Position numbers and translations under genes: made by a program
Notes under the pieces: model-generated
What the model saw: the letters and a program-made list of their open reading frames with translations, nothing else
What the model was told of the DNA's origin: nothing
Databases searched by the model: none
Assembly (NCBI GenBank): GCA_009829735.1
Contig: CM020618.1
Coordinates: 39,609,030-39,673,029 of the forward strand
From: Pyropia yezoensis
Lineage: Eukaryota; Rhodophyta; Bangiophyceae; Bangiales; Bangiaceae
Direction: 5' to 3'
Length of the DNA stretch: 64,000 nucleotides
Shown: positions 62,091 to 64,000 of the stretch, piece by piece
Numbering within the stretch: position 1 is the first letter of the stretch
Layout of the letters: each line of letters opens with the position of its first letter

Positions 62091-64000
62091 GTCCACTGGC
62101 TGATGAGCAAATGGCGTGGTTGTGGGGCGCCCTCTCCCGCCCCGCCCGTATGGAGTGTATGGCGGTGGATGGAGGATCCCGCGCCTGCGTGTCCGTTGCG
62201 CTTGGCGCCACCGCCTTGTCCGTGGTTCGTGAGCGCGTTGGGAGGGTCATCCGGTCTATGGTGCTCGCAGGCGGCGTCCGGGACTTTTTCGCACAGACAA
62301 GAGGTGCGTGTACTTCGATCCCAGTCGAGGGGCGTGCTCGATGTCGGTGAGGTCGCCCTCTTCCCTCCGACCACGGGGGCGAGGGGTTTCGATCCCGCCC
62401 TTTGATTTCCCCCACTTCTTGGGCTGGCGGAAGCGTAAGAGCACAGAGCCTGTCAGTGGCGTGGGTGTGTGGGGCGCTCCGCGTTTGACGCATCGCAAGC
62501 ACCTTTTGTCTACTCTTTGGACCCCCTCAGCTATATCTGCTGCTCCCACGCTTCCTGCCTGTCCCCCCACTGGCGTACGACCACCCAGACACCATGCGTA
62601 CGTGCTGCTACTGCCCGCGATCGTTCTCGTCGTCACTGCGCCGCGCTCGTCACATAGCGGCGACGCATCCCGACAAGGACCGCCTGTTGCCGCCTCCTGG
62701 GTGGCGTGAGCCGACCGCGCCCAACCGGCAAGGGGCTTTGGCGGGAGCAAGGAGTGAGGCGGTGGACGCGATGGCGACTGCGGCCGCCGCTGTCGCCGTG
62801 AACGAGGAAGTCGATGGGCGTGCCGTCGACAGCGACGAGGATGACGACATCCCTGCCCTTGTGACTTACGACGAGGAAGAGGGCGACCTTGGGCTCGAGT
62901 CTGACTCCGAGGACGAGGCGCATCCTGACGGCACCAACGATGGTGAGGACGCCACCCGCACGCGCGACGACGGGATGGAGCGATGGTCTCTGGCGCTTGG
63001 CAGGCTGCAGTTGCCCAGAATGACTGGCAGTGTGTCGGCAAGGATCGCCGCAGTGTATGCGGCGATGCCTGAGGCGGACGAGGCGGTGCCGTGCGTAGAC
63101 CCCGCGCTGGCGGAGCGCCCTAACTTCTTTGACACTCCCGCCCTTGAGCTGCTGCTCCGCTTCATTGTCACTTGTGGTGGCGGCGGGATGTCCAAGCCCG
63201 ACCAGCTCGTGCTGGCCAAGGTGCTGCTTGCCATAGTGCCCGACCAGGACGGTCAGATGGGTGTGGCCAATTTGCACGACAAGCTGGCAACCCCGCACAG
63301 CCTTGTCACGGCCGTATGCCGTGAGGAGGCGCGTGTGCTGGCCGATCGCTCGTGGACGCGGGTTCTCCTGTCCGTGGGCGACGGCCTGTACAACTACGAC
63401 CACCGCGACACGCTTGATTGCGCCATCAAGGCTTTGCGCAATGCCGATGACGTGCAGCTAGTGGGGGAGGCTCTTCCACCTGGCCCGGACGGCGATCGGC
63501 GCCTCTCGCTGACGATGTACTCCGACCTATTTTTGGAGGAGCAAGCCGATGTGCAGCGCATCTACGGACCGGACGCCAAGGTCCTAGGCAATAGGCTGCA
63601 CGCTGATGAAGCAGTCATCTCCTGGAACGGGACGTACTACGTGTACCCAATCCGCATCTTTGTCGTCAACGCGCGTGGAGGTAGCGGTGCCTGTGAGACG
63701 ATCGGGCTAATCTCTCACATTCCCAAGGTGGTGGGAAATGGGAAGAACGACCGCACGCGGCAGAAGGTCAGCGACGAGCGGAACGAGCTGCTTCAGAGAT
63801 GCTTGACGCTTGTACTGCGCCGCCTCATCCATGCCAGCGAGCACGGCACGCGTGTGGAACTGTCTGGACATAGCTCTGTCCTGCTCTTACCACGTGTGGT
63901 GGGGATCGTCGTGGACCAAGTGCAAGAGCGTGAGATGATGGGCCTCATGGGGCACCAGTGCACCTTCAATTGCAAGCACTGCGTGGTGCGGCGGGACGAG
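62091..64000 (+). CDS. Plavaka/CACTA-like transposase, N-terminal part, runs off the window
   Basis: The main exon is open without a stop from 62589 to the window end. An upstream exon at 62091-62303 has an acceptor CTGCACAG, a donor GTGCGT and the right phase to join it across a 285-bp intron ending CACCCAG; that exon is inferred. The ATG at 62594 is the alternative start. Near the start is a C2H2-like finger (CCYCPRSFSSSLRRARHIAA, then TH), followed by an acidic region. The later part (YVYPIRIFVVNARG, ETIGLISHIPKVVG, ERNELLQRCLTLVLRRLI, LLLPRVVGIVVDQVQERE, CTFNCKHCVV) follows the pattern of Plavaka-type transposases, a CACTA-related group common in fungi and some algae. The catalytic part beyond lies outside the window, so activity cannot be judged. 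Confidence 0.55.

Noticed and set aside
1-64000. CRISPR array, rRNA or tRNA genes
   Set aside because: No regularly spaced direct repeats with unique spacers were seen, and no tRNA T-arm plus acceptor pattern or rRNA segment was recognised by eye.

Overview
The window looks like nuclear DNA of a very GC-rich alga with compact, mostly intron-poor genes. A bangiophyte red alga such as Porphyra or Pyropia is my best guess. That is inference from base composition, from eukaryotic genes (AP-1 mu adaptin, ARF-related GTPase, RING-H2, TMEM254-like) and from the mobile elements; there is no rRNA or organelle marker to prove it. Long G and C homopolymers are everywhere and break several otherwise convincing reading frames. 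There is one 314-base assembly gap (22382-22695).

Layout. Positions 1-4549 hold no gene I can support, only a perfect 26-bp-arm hairpin and a GC-rich minisatellite. Positions 4550-32178 are host-type gene space: a secreted CHRD protein, a RING-H2 protein, an Ala-rich membrane protein, an SRPBCC lipid-binding-like protein, a secreted malectin/kelch protein, a dehydrogenase-acetyltransferase fusion resembling WlbA/WbpB plus WlbB/WbpD, a coiled-coil low-complexity protein interrupted by the gap, an MFS transporter, and an AP-1 mu subunit whose first coding exon appears to be only the ATG.

Positions 34680-49217 are a mobile-element island. It starts with a three-exon Crinkler-type P-loop NTPase/nuclease gene carrying an in-frame TGA near its end. 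Next is a stranded zinc-finger fragment resembling the TFIIIC zinc finger. Then comes a young Ty3/gypsy chromovirus deletion derivative (38670-43683; 469-bp LTRs with two differences; 5-bp duplication CTCTT) that carries a long antisense ORF. Only 64 bp further lies a structurally complete tyrosine-recombinase retrotransposon of the DIRS/PAT group (43748-49217) with textbook split direct repeats A1-ORFs-B1A2-B2 and Gag-like, RT-RNase H-methyltransferase-like and recombinase ORFs.

Positions 49218-57868 hold a TMEM254-like gene, an ARFRP1-like GTPase broken in a G-run, and a satellite of exactly 110-bp units with a partial A-B higher-order order. Positions 58057-64000 are lower in GC and have introns. 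They hold an unrecognised minus-strand gene and the start of a plus-strand Plavaka/CACTA-like transposase that runs off the window.

The most unusual signal is in the LTR element. The 7-mer CAASTTG occurs 15 times in 5 kb, nearly always as the centre of a longer perfect hyphenated palindrome whose arms differ from site to site. I know of no described feature that explains this.
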